Source: DATNBT01 sp964579765 (GTDB lineage Bacteria > Acidobacteriota > Vicinamibacteria > Vicinamibacterales > CAVVIG01). From it: a stretch of DNA of 14,134 bases. The position numbers and the translations under genes are program-made. The stretch's first letter is position 1, and the number at the start of each line of letters is the position of its first letter. Positions 6,754 through 13,289 of the stretch are shown piece by piece. Below the pieces are notes generated by a model. It was not told the DNA's origin. It did not search any database and saw only the letters and a program-made list of their open reading frames with translations. Location: positions 1 through 14,134 of the forward strand of contig CAZOIK010000201.1 in NCBI GenBank assembly GCA_964579765.1. Direction: 5' to 3'.

Positions 6754-7667
6754 CATAGCTGCAGCACCAGCCAGTCCGCCACGATCTTCGCGTTGGCATT
6801 GCCGTCGAGCGCCGCCAGCGCGCGATCGACGGCCGCGAAGGCCCGGAGTCCCCGGTCGCCGCCGAACGGCTTCGCCAGCCGCTCCAGATCCGGCCGCGCT
6901 TCCGCGTTGGCCAGCGCGCGGGCATCGGCGCCGATCGCCAGCAGCTCGACGTCGCGCAGCAGCGACGCCATCGCGTGGAGGTGCGAAGCCAGCTGCTCGC
7001 GATCGCTCCGCCCGCCGGCGCCCGTCCTGGCGAGCAGATCCTTGGCCGCGTCGATCCGCCGGCCCGGCTCGTCGGCTGCGCCGACCTGACGCAGCACGTC
7101 GCGGGCGATGTCGCGCGCGTCGGCATCGACGTCTTCGCGTCCCGCCGACTCGAATCGCAGACGCGGACAACGGGACTGCACCGTCGGCAGCAACATGTCG
7201 GGCCGCGCGGTCACGAGCATGAACACCGACGAGGGCGGCGGCTCTTCGAGCGTCTTGAGCAGCGCGTTCTGCGCGGCCGGCATCATCGCGTCCGCCTCGT
7301 CGACGATGACGGCGCGGCGGCGTCCTTCGAACGGACGGAACCCGGCGCGATCTATGACGTCGCGAACCTGATCGACCTTGATCGATCCGCTTTCGCCCGG
7401 CTCGACGACGATCACATCCGGGTGGACGCCGCGCGCGATACGGCTGCAGGCCGCGCACGTGCCGCACGCGTCGCGCGTGTCGCCGGCGCCGACCGGCGTC
7501 AGGCAATTGAGCGCCTGCGCGGTCGCCACCGCCGTCTCGCGCATGCCGGCGCCGGGCGAGCCGGACAGGATGAGGCTCGGCGGCAGACGGTCGCGTGCGA
7601 CCGATCTCGCCAGCAGCGCGACGAGCCTGCGGTGCCCGCGGGCAGCCACCACGTCCCGGAACGGCAT
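6753..7667 (-). CDS. holB: DNA polymerase III delta' subunit (clamp loader)
   Basis: Delta' is the stator of the clamp-loader complex that opens the beta sliding clamp at primer ends. The 304-residue protein has an AAA+ fold. A P-loop remnant, SGSPGAGMRET (35-45), has Met42 in place of the catalytic lysine. Four zinc-finger cysteines follow (C55, then C68-GT-C71-AA-C74), then a Walker B-like VDEAD at 122-126, QNALLKTLEEPP at 133-144, and the SRC motif at 165-167, which gives the arginine finger to the adjacent ATPase subunit. Loss of the P-loop lysine agrees with delta' being a non-hydrolysing subunit. The zinc finger and SRC exclude RuvB or other AAA+ proteins; dnaX (tau/gamma) would be longer and have an intact P-loop. 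The ATG at 7667 has GGAG 12 bases upstream. The common neighbour tmk is absent; thrA sits upstream instead, 41 bases away. Confidence 0.92.
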   Translation of the reverse strand: MPFRDVVAARGHRRLVALLARSVARDRLPPSLILSGSPGAGMRETAVATAQALNCLTPVGAGDTRDACGTCAACSRIARGVHPDVIVVEPGESGSIKVDQVRDVIDRAGFRPFEGRRRAVIVDEADAMMPAAQNALLKTLEEPPPSSVFMLVTARPDMLLPTVQSRCPRLRFESAGREDVDADARDIARDVLRQVGAADEPGRRIDAAKDLLARTGAGGRSDREQLASHLHAMASLLRDVELLAIGADARALANAEARPDLERLAKPFGGDRGLRAFAAVDRALAALDGNANAKIVADWLVLQL

Positions 7668-7686
7668 GGGCTTAGCTTACTCCGTC

Positions 7687-7709
7687 GCGCGGGCCTTTCA
7701 GGCCTGCGT
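7687..7709 (-). other. Strong stem-loop at the thrA-holB junction
   Basis: Positions 7687-7696 pair with 7700-7709 in a 10-base-pair stem (two G-U pairs) around a three-base TTC loop. It touches the last base of the thrA stop codon. Downstream on the minus strand the sequence is GACGGAGTAAGCTAAG, with no U-run, so it is not a canonical intrinsic terminator. It could stabilise the thrA 3' end, act as a weak attenuator, or be a degenerate relative of the palindrome at 5095-5112, sharing a CCTT(T)CAGG core. Confidence 0.45.
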
Positions 7710-10168
7710 CATCGCGGGAGGTAGTTCAGCAGCTTCAGAATGTCCGAGAACACGCCCATCGCGGTGACGTCGGCGCCGGCGCCCGGCCCCTGCACCACGA
7801 GCGGCGTCTTCCGGTAGCGCTTCGTGGTGAAGGCGATCACGTTGTCGCTGCCCTTCGCCGACGCGACCGGATGCGTCGCCGGAAACTCCTTGAGCCCGGC
7901 CTGCGCCCGCCCGCGCTGGAGCACGCCGACGTACCGCAGCACCGCGCCGCGGCGGCGCGCGCTCTCCACGCGCGTCGCAATCTCGTCGTCGTAGCGCGCG
8001 AGGTCGCGGAAGAATTTCTCGGAGAACCGTCCGCTCCGGAGGGGCCGCGGTACGAGGCTCTCGACGGTGACGTCGCGCAGCTCCATCTTCAGCCCAATCT
8101 CGCGCGCGAGGATGAGCAGCTTGCGGGCGACGTCCTGCCCCGACAGGTCGTCGCGCGGATCGGGTTCGGTGAAGCCGACGCGATGCGCCTCTTTCACGAG
8201 CGCGCTGAACGGCATCGTCCTGTCGAAGGTGTTGAACAGATAGCTCAGCGTGCCTGAGAGGATGCCTTCGATTTTCACGATCTCGTCGCCGCTCGCGATG
8301 AGGTCCCTGAGCGTGGACATGATCGGCAGCCCGGCGCCGACATTCGCTTCGTAGAAGAAGTGCTTCTGCCGCCGCGCCAGCTGCTCCATCAGCGCCGTGT
8401 ATTGCTTCCACGGCAGGGCGTTGGCGCGTTTGTTTGGCGTAATGATGTGCAGGTTGGCGTCGATGAACGCCGGATACGCGTCCACGACCGACGGGTTGGC
8501 CGTGCAGTCGACGAGCGCGGCGTTGGTCAGCTCGAGCCGCGCAATGGCGTCAGCCAGCACCGCGGGATCCATCCGCCGGCGCGAGGCGCCGAGCGCGCGC
8601 GTCCAGGCTCCCAGGTCGATGCCCGCCGCCGACACCGCGAATTTGCGACTGTTCGCGACGGCGACCACGCGGACGTCGAAGCCGCGCGAGAGCAGATAGT
8701 GCCGCTGCTGCTTCAGCTGGCGCAGCAGCGCGCCGCCGATGTTCCCGACGCCGACCACGACGAGATCGAGCCGCTTGCGCGGCTCGAAGAACGCCTGATG
8801 GATGGCATTGAGCGCGCGGCCCTGCTGCGCGCCGTCGATGACGCAGGAGATGTTGCGCTCCGAGGCGCCCTGCGCGATCGCGTTGATGTTGACGTTGTTG
8901 CGCCCGAGGGCGTCGAACAGCTTGCCCGACACGCCGGGCCGCCCCTTCATCCCTTCGCCCACCACGGCGAGGATGGCCTGGTCGTGCCGATGATCGACGA
9001 TCATCAGCCTGTCGCCGACCTCGTGGCGGAACTCGCGCTCGATCGCGCCCACGCCCCGCGCGGCGTCTGCGGCGCGCACGGCGAAGCAGATGGTGTGCTC
9101 GGAGGAAGCCTGCGAGATCAGGATGATGTTGACGCGCTCGTCGGCGAGCGTCCGGAACAGGCGCTCGGCGACGCCGGGCACGCCGACCATCCCCGGTCCG
9201 CTGATCGTCAGGAGCGACAGCTGTCCGACCGTCGTCATGCCCTTGGCGAGGGTCGCGTCCGCCTCGCCGCGCACGTGCGAAATCAACGTCCCCGGCGCGG
9301 ACGGGTTGAACGTGTTCTTGATCAGGATTGGAATGCGCCGGGCCACCGCCGGCGCGATCGTCGCCGAATGGATGACCTTGGCGCCGAAGTACGAGAGCTC
9401 CATCGCTTCTTCGTACGTCATCCGCGGTAACACGAAGGCCGACGGCACGAGCTTCGGATCGGCGCTGAGCACGCCGTCCACGTCCGTCCAGATCTCGATC
9501 GTGTCGGCGCCAACGGCCGCGCCGACGATCGACGCGCTGTAGTCCGAGCCGTTCCGGCCGATGGTGGTCGTCTGTCCGTCGGCGGTGGCGCCGATGAAAC
9601 CGGTTACGACCGGAATCGGCGGGTTGCGTTTGCGCAGAAGCGCGCCGAACGTGCGCCGGGCGAGCCGGTTGGTCGCGGGGAAATCGACCACGGCGCTCGT
9701 GAACTGCGCGTCGGTGCGGACGAACGTCCGCGCGTCAACGAAGACCGACGCGTGGAACCGATCGAGGTGCGCGGAGAGAATCAGCGCCGCGAGCCGCTCG
9801 CCGAAGCTCGCCGTCATGTCGAGCGCGCGGACCGGACAGTGCCGCAGCAGATGAACGCCCTCGAGCGTGCTGCCGAGCTCGCCGAGCAGTGCGTCAACCT
9901 GGCGGCGCGTCCGCGCCCGCCGCTTCGTCACGAGCGCGGACACGGCGGCGCGATGACGGCGGGCGACGCCCTCGAAGAGGCCGAGATACGCCGCGTCGCC
10001 CTGCTCGGCGAGCCGCGCGCATTCGATCAACTGGTTCGTGACGCCCTGAAACGCCGACACCACGACGATGACCGGCTCGTCGCGGCGCGCGGACAGGATG
10101 ATCTCGGCGACGGCGCGCACCGTCGCGGGCGTGGCGAGCGACGACCCGCCGAACTTGGCGATTTTCAT
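7709..10168 (-). CDS. thrA: Bifunctional aspartate kinase / homoserine dehydrogenase
   Basis: The protein catalyses the first and third steps from aspartate to homoserine, feeding threonine, methionine and isoleucine synthesis. Its 819 residues nearly equal E. coli ThrA (820). The kinase domain (about 1-295) has AKFGGSS at 4-10, GRNGSDYSAS at 204-213, WTDVDGVLSADP at 227-238 and FGAKVIH at 261-267. Two ACT regulatory repeats follow: ISGPGMVGVPGVAERLF at 322-338 and VGEGMKGRPGVSGKLF at 403-418. The dehydrogenase domain has GVGNIGGALL at 473-482 for NAD(P), YEANVGAGLP at 606-615, EGILSGTLSYLF at 634-645 and TEPDPRDDLSGQDVARKLL at 667-685. The ACT pair implies feedback control, probably by threonine as in E. 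coli. The ATG at 10168 lies 24 bases after the usp stop with no good Shine-Dalgarno. There is no leader peptide or attenuator, and thrB and thrC are not adjacent. Confidence 0.96.
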   Translation of the reverse strand: MKIAKFGGSSLATPATVRAVAEIILSARRDEPVIVVVSAFQGVTNQLIECARLAEQGDAAYLGLFEGVARRHRAAVSALVTKRRARTRRQVDALLGELGSTLEGVHLLRHCPVRALDMTASFGERLAALILSAHLDRFHASVFVDARTFVRTDAQFTSAVVDFPATNRLARRTFGALLRKRNPPIPVVTGFIGATADGQTTTIGRNGSDYSASIVGAAVGADTIEIWTDVDGVLSADPKLVPSAFVLPRMTYEEAMELSYFGAKVIHSATIAPAVARRIPILIKNTFNPSAPGTLISHVRGEADATLAKGMTTVGQLSLLTISGPGMVGVPGVAERLFRTLADERVNIILISQASSEHTICFAVRAADAARGVGAIEREFRHEVGDRLMIVDHRHDQAILAVVGEGMKGRPGVSGKLFDALGRNNVNINAIAQGASERNISCVIDGAQQGRALNAIHQAFFEPRKRLDLVVVGVGNIGGALLRQLKQQRHYLLSRGFDVRVVAVANSRKFAVSAAGIDLGAWTRALGASRRRMDPAVLADAIARLELTNAALVDCTANPSVVDAYPAFIDANLHIITPNKRANALPWKQYTALMEQLARRQKHFFYEANVGAGLPIMSTLRDLIASGDEIVKIEGILSGTLSYLFNTFDRTMPFSALVKEAHRVGFTEPDPRDDLSGQDVARKLLILAREIGLKMELRDVTVESLVPRPLRSGRFSEKFFRDLARYDDEIATRVESARRRGAVLRYVGVLQRGRAQAGLKEFPATHPVASAKGSDNVIAFTTKRYRKTPLVVQGPGAGADVTAMGVFSDILKLLNYLPR

Positions 10169-10192
10169 GGGAGCGAACAGTTTACTAGAGGA

Positions 10193-11095
10193 CTAGTGGC
10201 GGAGCGTCAACACCGGGCACGTCGCCCGCCGCACCACCTGGTGCGTCGTCGATCCGAAGACGAACACGTCGAGCGCGCTGCGCCCGTGGACGCCCATGAC
10301 GATCAGATCCGCGTGTTCGCGTTCCGCGGCGCAAAGCAGTTCCTGATACGACTTGCCGTTCGCGATCCGCGTGCCGACGCGGCAGCGGCCGCGATTGACC
10401 TCGCCCGTCACCTGCTCGAGACGCGTGCGGGCCATCGTTTCCTGGTAGCGGCGATATTCGCGCAGCGCGGCCGCCTGCGCAGGCGGCAGCCCTTCGAGGT
10501 CCGGCTTGTCGGGTTCGTTCCACGGCCACTCGATCACGTGCACGGCGGTGACCGTCCCCTGCACTTCTCCGGCGAGCGCGCACGCCTCCTCGAGTCCGGC
10601 GAGCGACCACTCGGAGAAGTCGATCGCGCAGACGAGCCTGGCGAACGAGGGACCGTCGGTGAACGCCGCGTGCGGCGGCACCGTCAGGACCGGACACGTC
10701 GCCTTGCGGAGCACCTTCTCCGCCACCGATCCGAGCACGAGATGCTCGAACCCTCCGGCGCCGTGCGTGCCCATGACGATGACGTCGGCCGGCAGCGACG
10801 CCGCGTGCATCAGGATTTCCCGCGCGGGCTGTCCACGCTTGACCACCACGTTCACCGTGAGTCCACGCTCGGTCGCTTCCTGAAACACCGCTGCGGTCTC
10901 CGTCTCGAGGCGGGTCAGGTCGTCGGCCTGCGCCTGCGCGTCCAACACCGGCACGTCCGGAGGGACGAACGGCGGCGGATACACGTAGAGCGCGGTGAGG
11001 CGCGCCCGTTGGATGCGCGCCAGCGCGATCGCGTATCGAATCGCATGCTGCGAGGCATCGGAGAAATCGATCGGACAGAGGATCTGGCTGAACAT
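10193..11095 (-). CDS. Tandem-domain universal stress protein (UspA family)
   Basis: This 300-residue cytoplasmic protein holds two UspA domains, about 1-140 and 150-300. Each starts with the typical strand (ILCPIDFSDAS at 5-15; LVCAIDFSEWS at 154-164) and carries the ATP-binding motif G-x2-G-x9-GS: G109/G112/G122-S123 in the first and G268/G271/G281-S282 in the second. Both are intact, so both domains are predicted nucleotide binders. Each ends in the usual CPVLT strand. UspA proteins support survival under starvation and other stress, often in dimers; a two-domain chain mimics such a dimer. The start is two bases after the groEL-like stop (TAG-CG-ATG), with GGAG about eight bases upstream inside that gene, so the two are tightly co-expressed. 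Confidence 0.92.
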   Translation of the reverse strand: MFSQILCPIDFSDASQHAIRYAIALARIQRARLTALYVYPPPFVPPDVPVLDAQAQADDLTRLETETAAVFQEATERGLTVNVVVKRGQPAREILMHAASLPADVIVMGTHGAGGFEHLVLGSVAEKVLRKATCPVLTVPPHAAFTDGPSFARLVCAIDFSEWSLAGLEEACALAGEVQGTVTAVHVIEWPWNEPDKPDLEGLPPAQAAALREYRRYQETMARTRLEQVTGEVNRGRCRVGTRIANGKSYQELLCAAEREHADLIVMGVHGRSALDVFVFGSTTHQVVRRATCPVLTLRH

Positions 11096-11097
11096 CG

Positions 11098-12714
11098 CTA
11101 GAGCTCCGCCGGCAGGGCCGGCTCCTTCTTCGGTTCGGGAATCTCGGTCAGCGTCGCCTCGGTCAGCAGCAGCACGCCCGCGACCGACACCGCGTTTTCG
11201 AGCGCGGTGCGGACGACCTTCGTCGGATCGATGATGCCCGCCTCGATCAAATCGACGTACCGGCCCGCCGCCGCGTCGAAGCCGAACGCGCCCGTTCCGG
11301 CAATCATCTTGTCTACGACGACGCCGCCATCGACCCCGGAGTTCTCGGCAATCTGCCGCGTCGGCGTCTCGAGCGCGCGGCGCAGCATGAGCATGCCGGT
11401 CCGCTCGTCGCCCTGCGAGGCGGCCGCCAGCGCGTCAACGGCCGCGATCGATCGGAGCAGGGCGAGGCCGCCGCCGGGCACGACGCCTTCGGCCATCGCC
11501 GCGCGTGTCGCGCTGATCGCGTCCTCGAACGCCTCGCGGCGGTTCTTCATCTCGGCCTCCGACGGCGCGCCGACACGGATGACCGCCACGCCGCCTGTCA
11601 GCTTCGCGAGGCGTTCCTGCAGCTTCTCCTTGTCGTAGTCGGACGTCGTCGCCTTGATCTGCTCCCGGATCTCGGCGGCGCGGCCGTCGATCGCGGCCTT
11701 CGTCCCGGCGCCGCCCACCACGGTCGTCGAGTCCTTGTCGACGATGACGCGCCGCGCCTGTCCGAGATCCTGCAGGGTCATGTTCGCGAGCCTGATGCCG
11801 AGTTCCTCTGCGATGAGACGGCCCCCGGTGAGAATCGCGAGGTCGTCGAGCATCGCGCGCCGCCGGTCGCCGAAGCCAGGTGCTTTCACGGCGACGCACG
11901 GCAAGACGCCGCGCATCTTGTTCACGACGAGCGTCGCGAGCGCGTCGCCGTCGATGTCGTCGGCGACGACGACGAGGGGATGTCCGCTCTTGGCGATCTG
12001 CTCGAGCAGCGGCAGCAGATCGGTCATCGTAGAGATCTTCTTCTCGTGGATCAGGATCAGCGGATCGTCCACGATGGCCCGCATCTTCTCCGGCTCGGTG
12101 ATGAAGTACGGCGAGAGGAAGCCGCGGTCGAACCGCATGCCCTCGACGACCTCCACCGTGGTCTCGGTGCCCTTGGCTTCGTCAACAGAAGTGGTACCCT
12201 CGGCGCCGACCCGCTCGAGCGCGTCGGCGACAAGCTCGCCGATGGACTGCTCGTTGTGCGCAGACACGGTAGCGACCGCGACGCGCTGTTTGTGTTCGGT
12301 CACGGGTTTCGACAGACTGCGGACGGCGCCGACCACCGCGTCGAGGGCACGATCGAGTCCGCGCTTGAGGTCGATGGCGCTGGCGCCGGCCGCAATGTTC
12401 CGCACGCCTTCGGAGAAGATCGAGGCGGCGAGCAGCGTCGCCGTCGTCGTGCCGTCGCCGACGTTGTCGCCCGTGCGTTCGGCGGCCTCGCGGACGATCT
12501 GCGCGCCGAGGTTCTCTTCGTGATCGGCGAGTTCGAACTCCTTCGCGATCGTCACCCCGTCGTTGCAGACGAGCGGCTTACCCCACTTCTTCTCGACGAG
12601 CACGCACTTGGACCGCGGGCCGAGGGTCACGCGCACGGCGTCGGCCAATGCGGTCGCGCCGCGGAGTATCTTCTCGCGCGCTGCCGATCGCACCATCAGT
12701 TGTTTATGCGGCAC
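11098..12714 (-). CDS. GroEL-family chaperonin (60 kDa), probable extra paralog without groES
   Basis: The 538-residue group I chaperonin has the nucleotide pocket intact: TLGP at 30-33, D52, GDGTTT at 86-91 with D87, the catalytic D398, and GGG at 414-416, all at E. coli numbering. Apical residues that bind substrate and GroES are also kept (F199, Y203, F204, L234, L237, L259, V263, V264), so a GroES from elsewhere could serve it. Unusual points are N51 where most GroELs have Lys, the segment RSKCVLVEKKWGKPLVC at 34-50, and a C-terminus ending EPKKEPALPAEL instead of a GGM repeat. The GTG start at 12714 is chosen because GGAGGA lies four bases upstream and the first residues align with MAHKQ-type GroEL starts. 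ATG at 12696 would cut this region, and the frame above 12714 crosses the intergenic region. No groES adjoins. It heads the minus-strand gene train. Confidence 0.93.
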   Translation of the reverse strand: MPHKQLMVRSAAREKILRGATALADAVRVTLGPRSKCVLVEKKWGKPLVCNDGVTIAKEFELADHEENLGAQIVREAAERTGDNVGDGTTTATLLAASIFSEGVRNIAAGASAIDLKRGLDRALDAVVGAVRSLSKPVTEHKQRVAVATVSAHNEQSIGELVADALERVGAEGTTSVDEAKGTETTVEVVEGMRFDRGFLSPYFITEPEKMRAIVDDPLILIHEKKISTMTDLLPLLEQIAKSGHPLVVVADDIDGDALATLVVNKMRGVLPCVAVKAPGFGDRRRAMLDDLAILTGGRLIAEELGIRLANMTLQDLGQARRVIVDKDSTTVVGGAGTKAAIDGRAAEIREQIKATTSDYDKEKLQERLAKLTGGVAVIRVGAPSEAEMKNRREAFEDAISATRAAMAEGVVPGGGLALLRSIAAVDALAAASQGDERTGMLMLRRALETPTRQIAENSGVDGGVVVDKMIAGTGAFGFDAAAGRYVDLIEAGIIDPTKVVRTALENAVSVAGVLLLTEATLTEIPEPKKEPALPAEL

Positions 12715-12718
12715 GGCG

Positions 12719-12724
12719 TCCTCC
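12719..12724 (-). promoter_or_regulatory. Ribosome-binding site of the groEL-like gene
   Basis: GGAGGA on the minus strand lies four bases before the GTG at 12714. It is the strongest Shine-Dalgarno I saw in the window and decides the start against ATG at 12696. It suggests high translation of the first gene in the train. Confidence 0.75.
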
Positions 12725-12745
12725 AAATCGCTACACTGGCCGTAT

Positions 12746-12798
12746 TGCAAGCGCAGATCCGTGGCGAATGCCGGAAATCCGGCGGCGCAGCGCTTGCA
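12746..12798. repeat. 9-bp perfect inverted repeat with 35-bp spacer (candidate operator)
   Basis: TGCAAGCGC at 12746-12754 is exactly matched by its reverse complement GCGCTTGCA at 12790-12798. The arms flank a second dyad at 12770-12783. Arms this far apart could be paired half-sites for a dimeric regulator or a stem in the 5' leader of either transcript. The sequence is visible; the function is inferred. Confidence 0.45.
12770..12783. repeat. Compact dyad GCCGGA-AA-TCCGGC
   Basis: Two perfect six-base arms separated by two bases lie near the middle of the divergent region, inside the spacer of the 9-bp inverted repeat but not centred on it. The shape fits an operator for a symmetric dimer. 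In GC-rich DNA a six-base dyad can arise by chance. Confidence 0.35.
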
Positions 12799-12810
12799 GC
12801 CGTTCCAGTC

Positions 12811-12816
12811 GAGGTG
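12811..12816 (+). promoter_or_regulatory. Ribosome-binding site of the single-domain usp gene
   Basis: GAGGTG lies five bases before the ATG at 12822. It fixes that start against the upstream open frame, which crosses the intergenic region. Confidence 0.65.
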
Positions 12817-12821
12817 TTGAT

Positions 12822-13256
12822 ATGCGGCGGATTCTGTTCGCGACCGATTTCTCCAAGGCTTCCCGGAAGGCATTCCAGACGGCGATCAAGACGGCGAGGA
12901 GCAGCCGCTCAGCGCTGTCAATCGTCCACGTGCTCGCGCCGTTCATGCCGATCGCGCCGGACCAGTACATCGGCCCGGACACGTGGCAGGACATCGACGC
13001 GCAGTCGCGGCGATGGGCGACGGCGCACTTGAAGACGTTGGCGGCGAGGGCGGCGAAGAACGGCGTGCGCGCGCGGACGCTGCTCGTCGAGGGCAACCCG
13101 TCGCGCGAGATCAACCGCGTCGCGCGGAAGCTGCACGCGGATCTCGTGATCATCGGCACGCACGGTCGCACCGGCTTCGCGAAGCTGTTCCTCGGCAGCG
13201 TGGCGAACCAGATCGTGGCGACCTCGACGTGCCCCGTGATGACCGTCCGCGGCTAG
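12822..13256 (+). CDS. Single-domain universal stress protein (UspA family)
   Basis: The 144-residue length is that of a classic single UspA domain. It begins MRRILFATDFSKAS, carries the ATP-binding motif IGTHGRTGFAKLFLGSVANQ with G112, G115 and G125-S126 (G-x2-G-x9-GS), and ends in CPVMTVRG. It is therefore the ATP-binding type. Such proteins dimerise in the cytoplasm and aid survival during growth arrest, hypoxia or other stress. The start is set by GAGGTG five bases upstream of the ATG. It faces away from the groEL-like gene across 107 bases, and the next gene converges on it 23 bases after its stop. With the two-domain usp behind groEL, it makes two stress proteins bracketing one chaperonin, suggesting common control. 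Confidence 0.92.
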   Translation: MRRILFATDFSKASRKAFQTAIKTARSSRSALSIVHVLAPFMPIAPDQYIGPDTWQDIDAQSRRWATAHLKTLAARAAKNGVRARTLLVEGNPSREINRVARKLHADLVIIGTHGRTGFAKLFLGSVANQIVATSTCPVMTVRG

Positions 13257-13279
13257 CGCCGCACTGCAGGGGGATTGCG

Positions 13280-13289
13280 CTACCGGTAG
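13280..13289. repeat. Perfect palindrome over the beta-barrel gene's stop codon
   Basis: CTACCGGTAG reads the same on both strands and contains the minus-strand TAG stop. It sits in the convergent junction after usp. No T-run flanks it, so terminator function is not supported; it may be chance. Confidence 0.3.

Larger units (their letters stand above)
12715..12821. promoter_or_regulatory. Divergent promoter region between groEL-like gene and usp
   Basis: These 107 bases separate two divergently transcribed stress genes, so promoters for both directions should lie here. I found no convincing sigma-70 -35/-10 pair: a TTGCAA on either strand around 12745-12750 lacks a -10 partner at normal spacing. 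There is no CIRCE element (the TTAGCACTC/GAGTGCTAA inverted repeat of HrcA-controlled chaperonins). The region is instead rich in dyad symmetry, listed separately. Shared control of both genes is an inference from the layout. Confidence 0.6.

Noticed and set aside
8360..9430. Plus-strand open frame (356 codons) opposite thrA
   Set aside because: The composition is that of antisense GC-rich DNA; thrA is intact on the other strand.
10169..10192. Threonine attenuator or leader peptide before thrA
   Set aside because: Only 24 bases separate thrA from usp, too few for a leader peptide; the short ACTAG/CTAGT repeat here has five-base arms and no U-run.
9752..11101. Plus-strand open frame (449 codons) opposite thrA and the tandem usp
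   Set aside because: It spans two real genes and their junction on the opposite strand and shows only Arg/His/Glu-rich sequence.
12715..12821. CIRCE/HrcA operator upstream of groEL
   Set aside because: Neither TTAGCACTC nor GAGTGCTAA nor a near match is present on either strand.
12715..12873. N-terminal extension of the groEL-like gene
   Set aside because: It would cross the intergenic region and overlap usp; GGAGGA before the GTG at 12714 and the normal GroEL N-terminus fix the start.
13257..13279. Intrinsic bidirectional terminator between usp and the beta-barrel gene
   Set aside because: The 23-base gap and the adjacent palindrome have no T-run on either strand.
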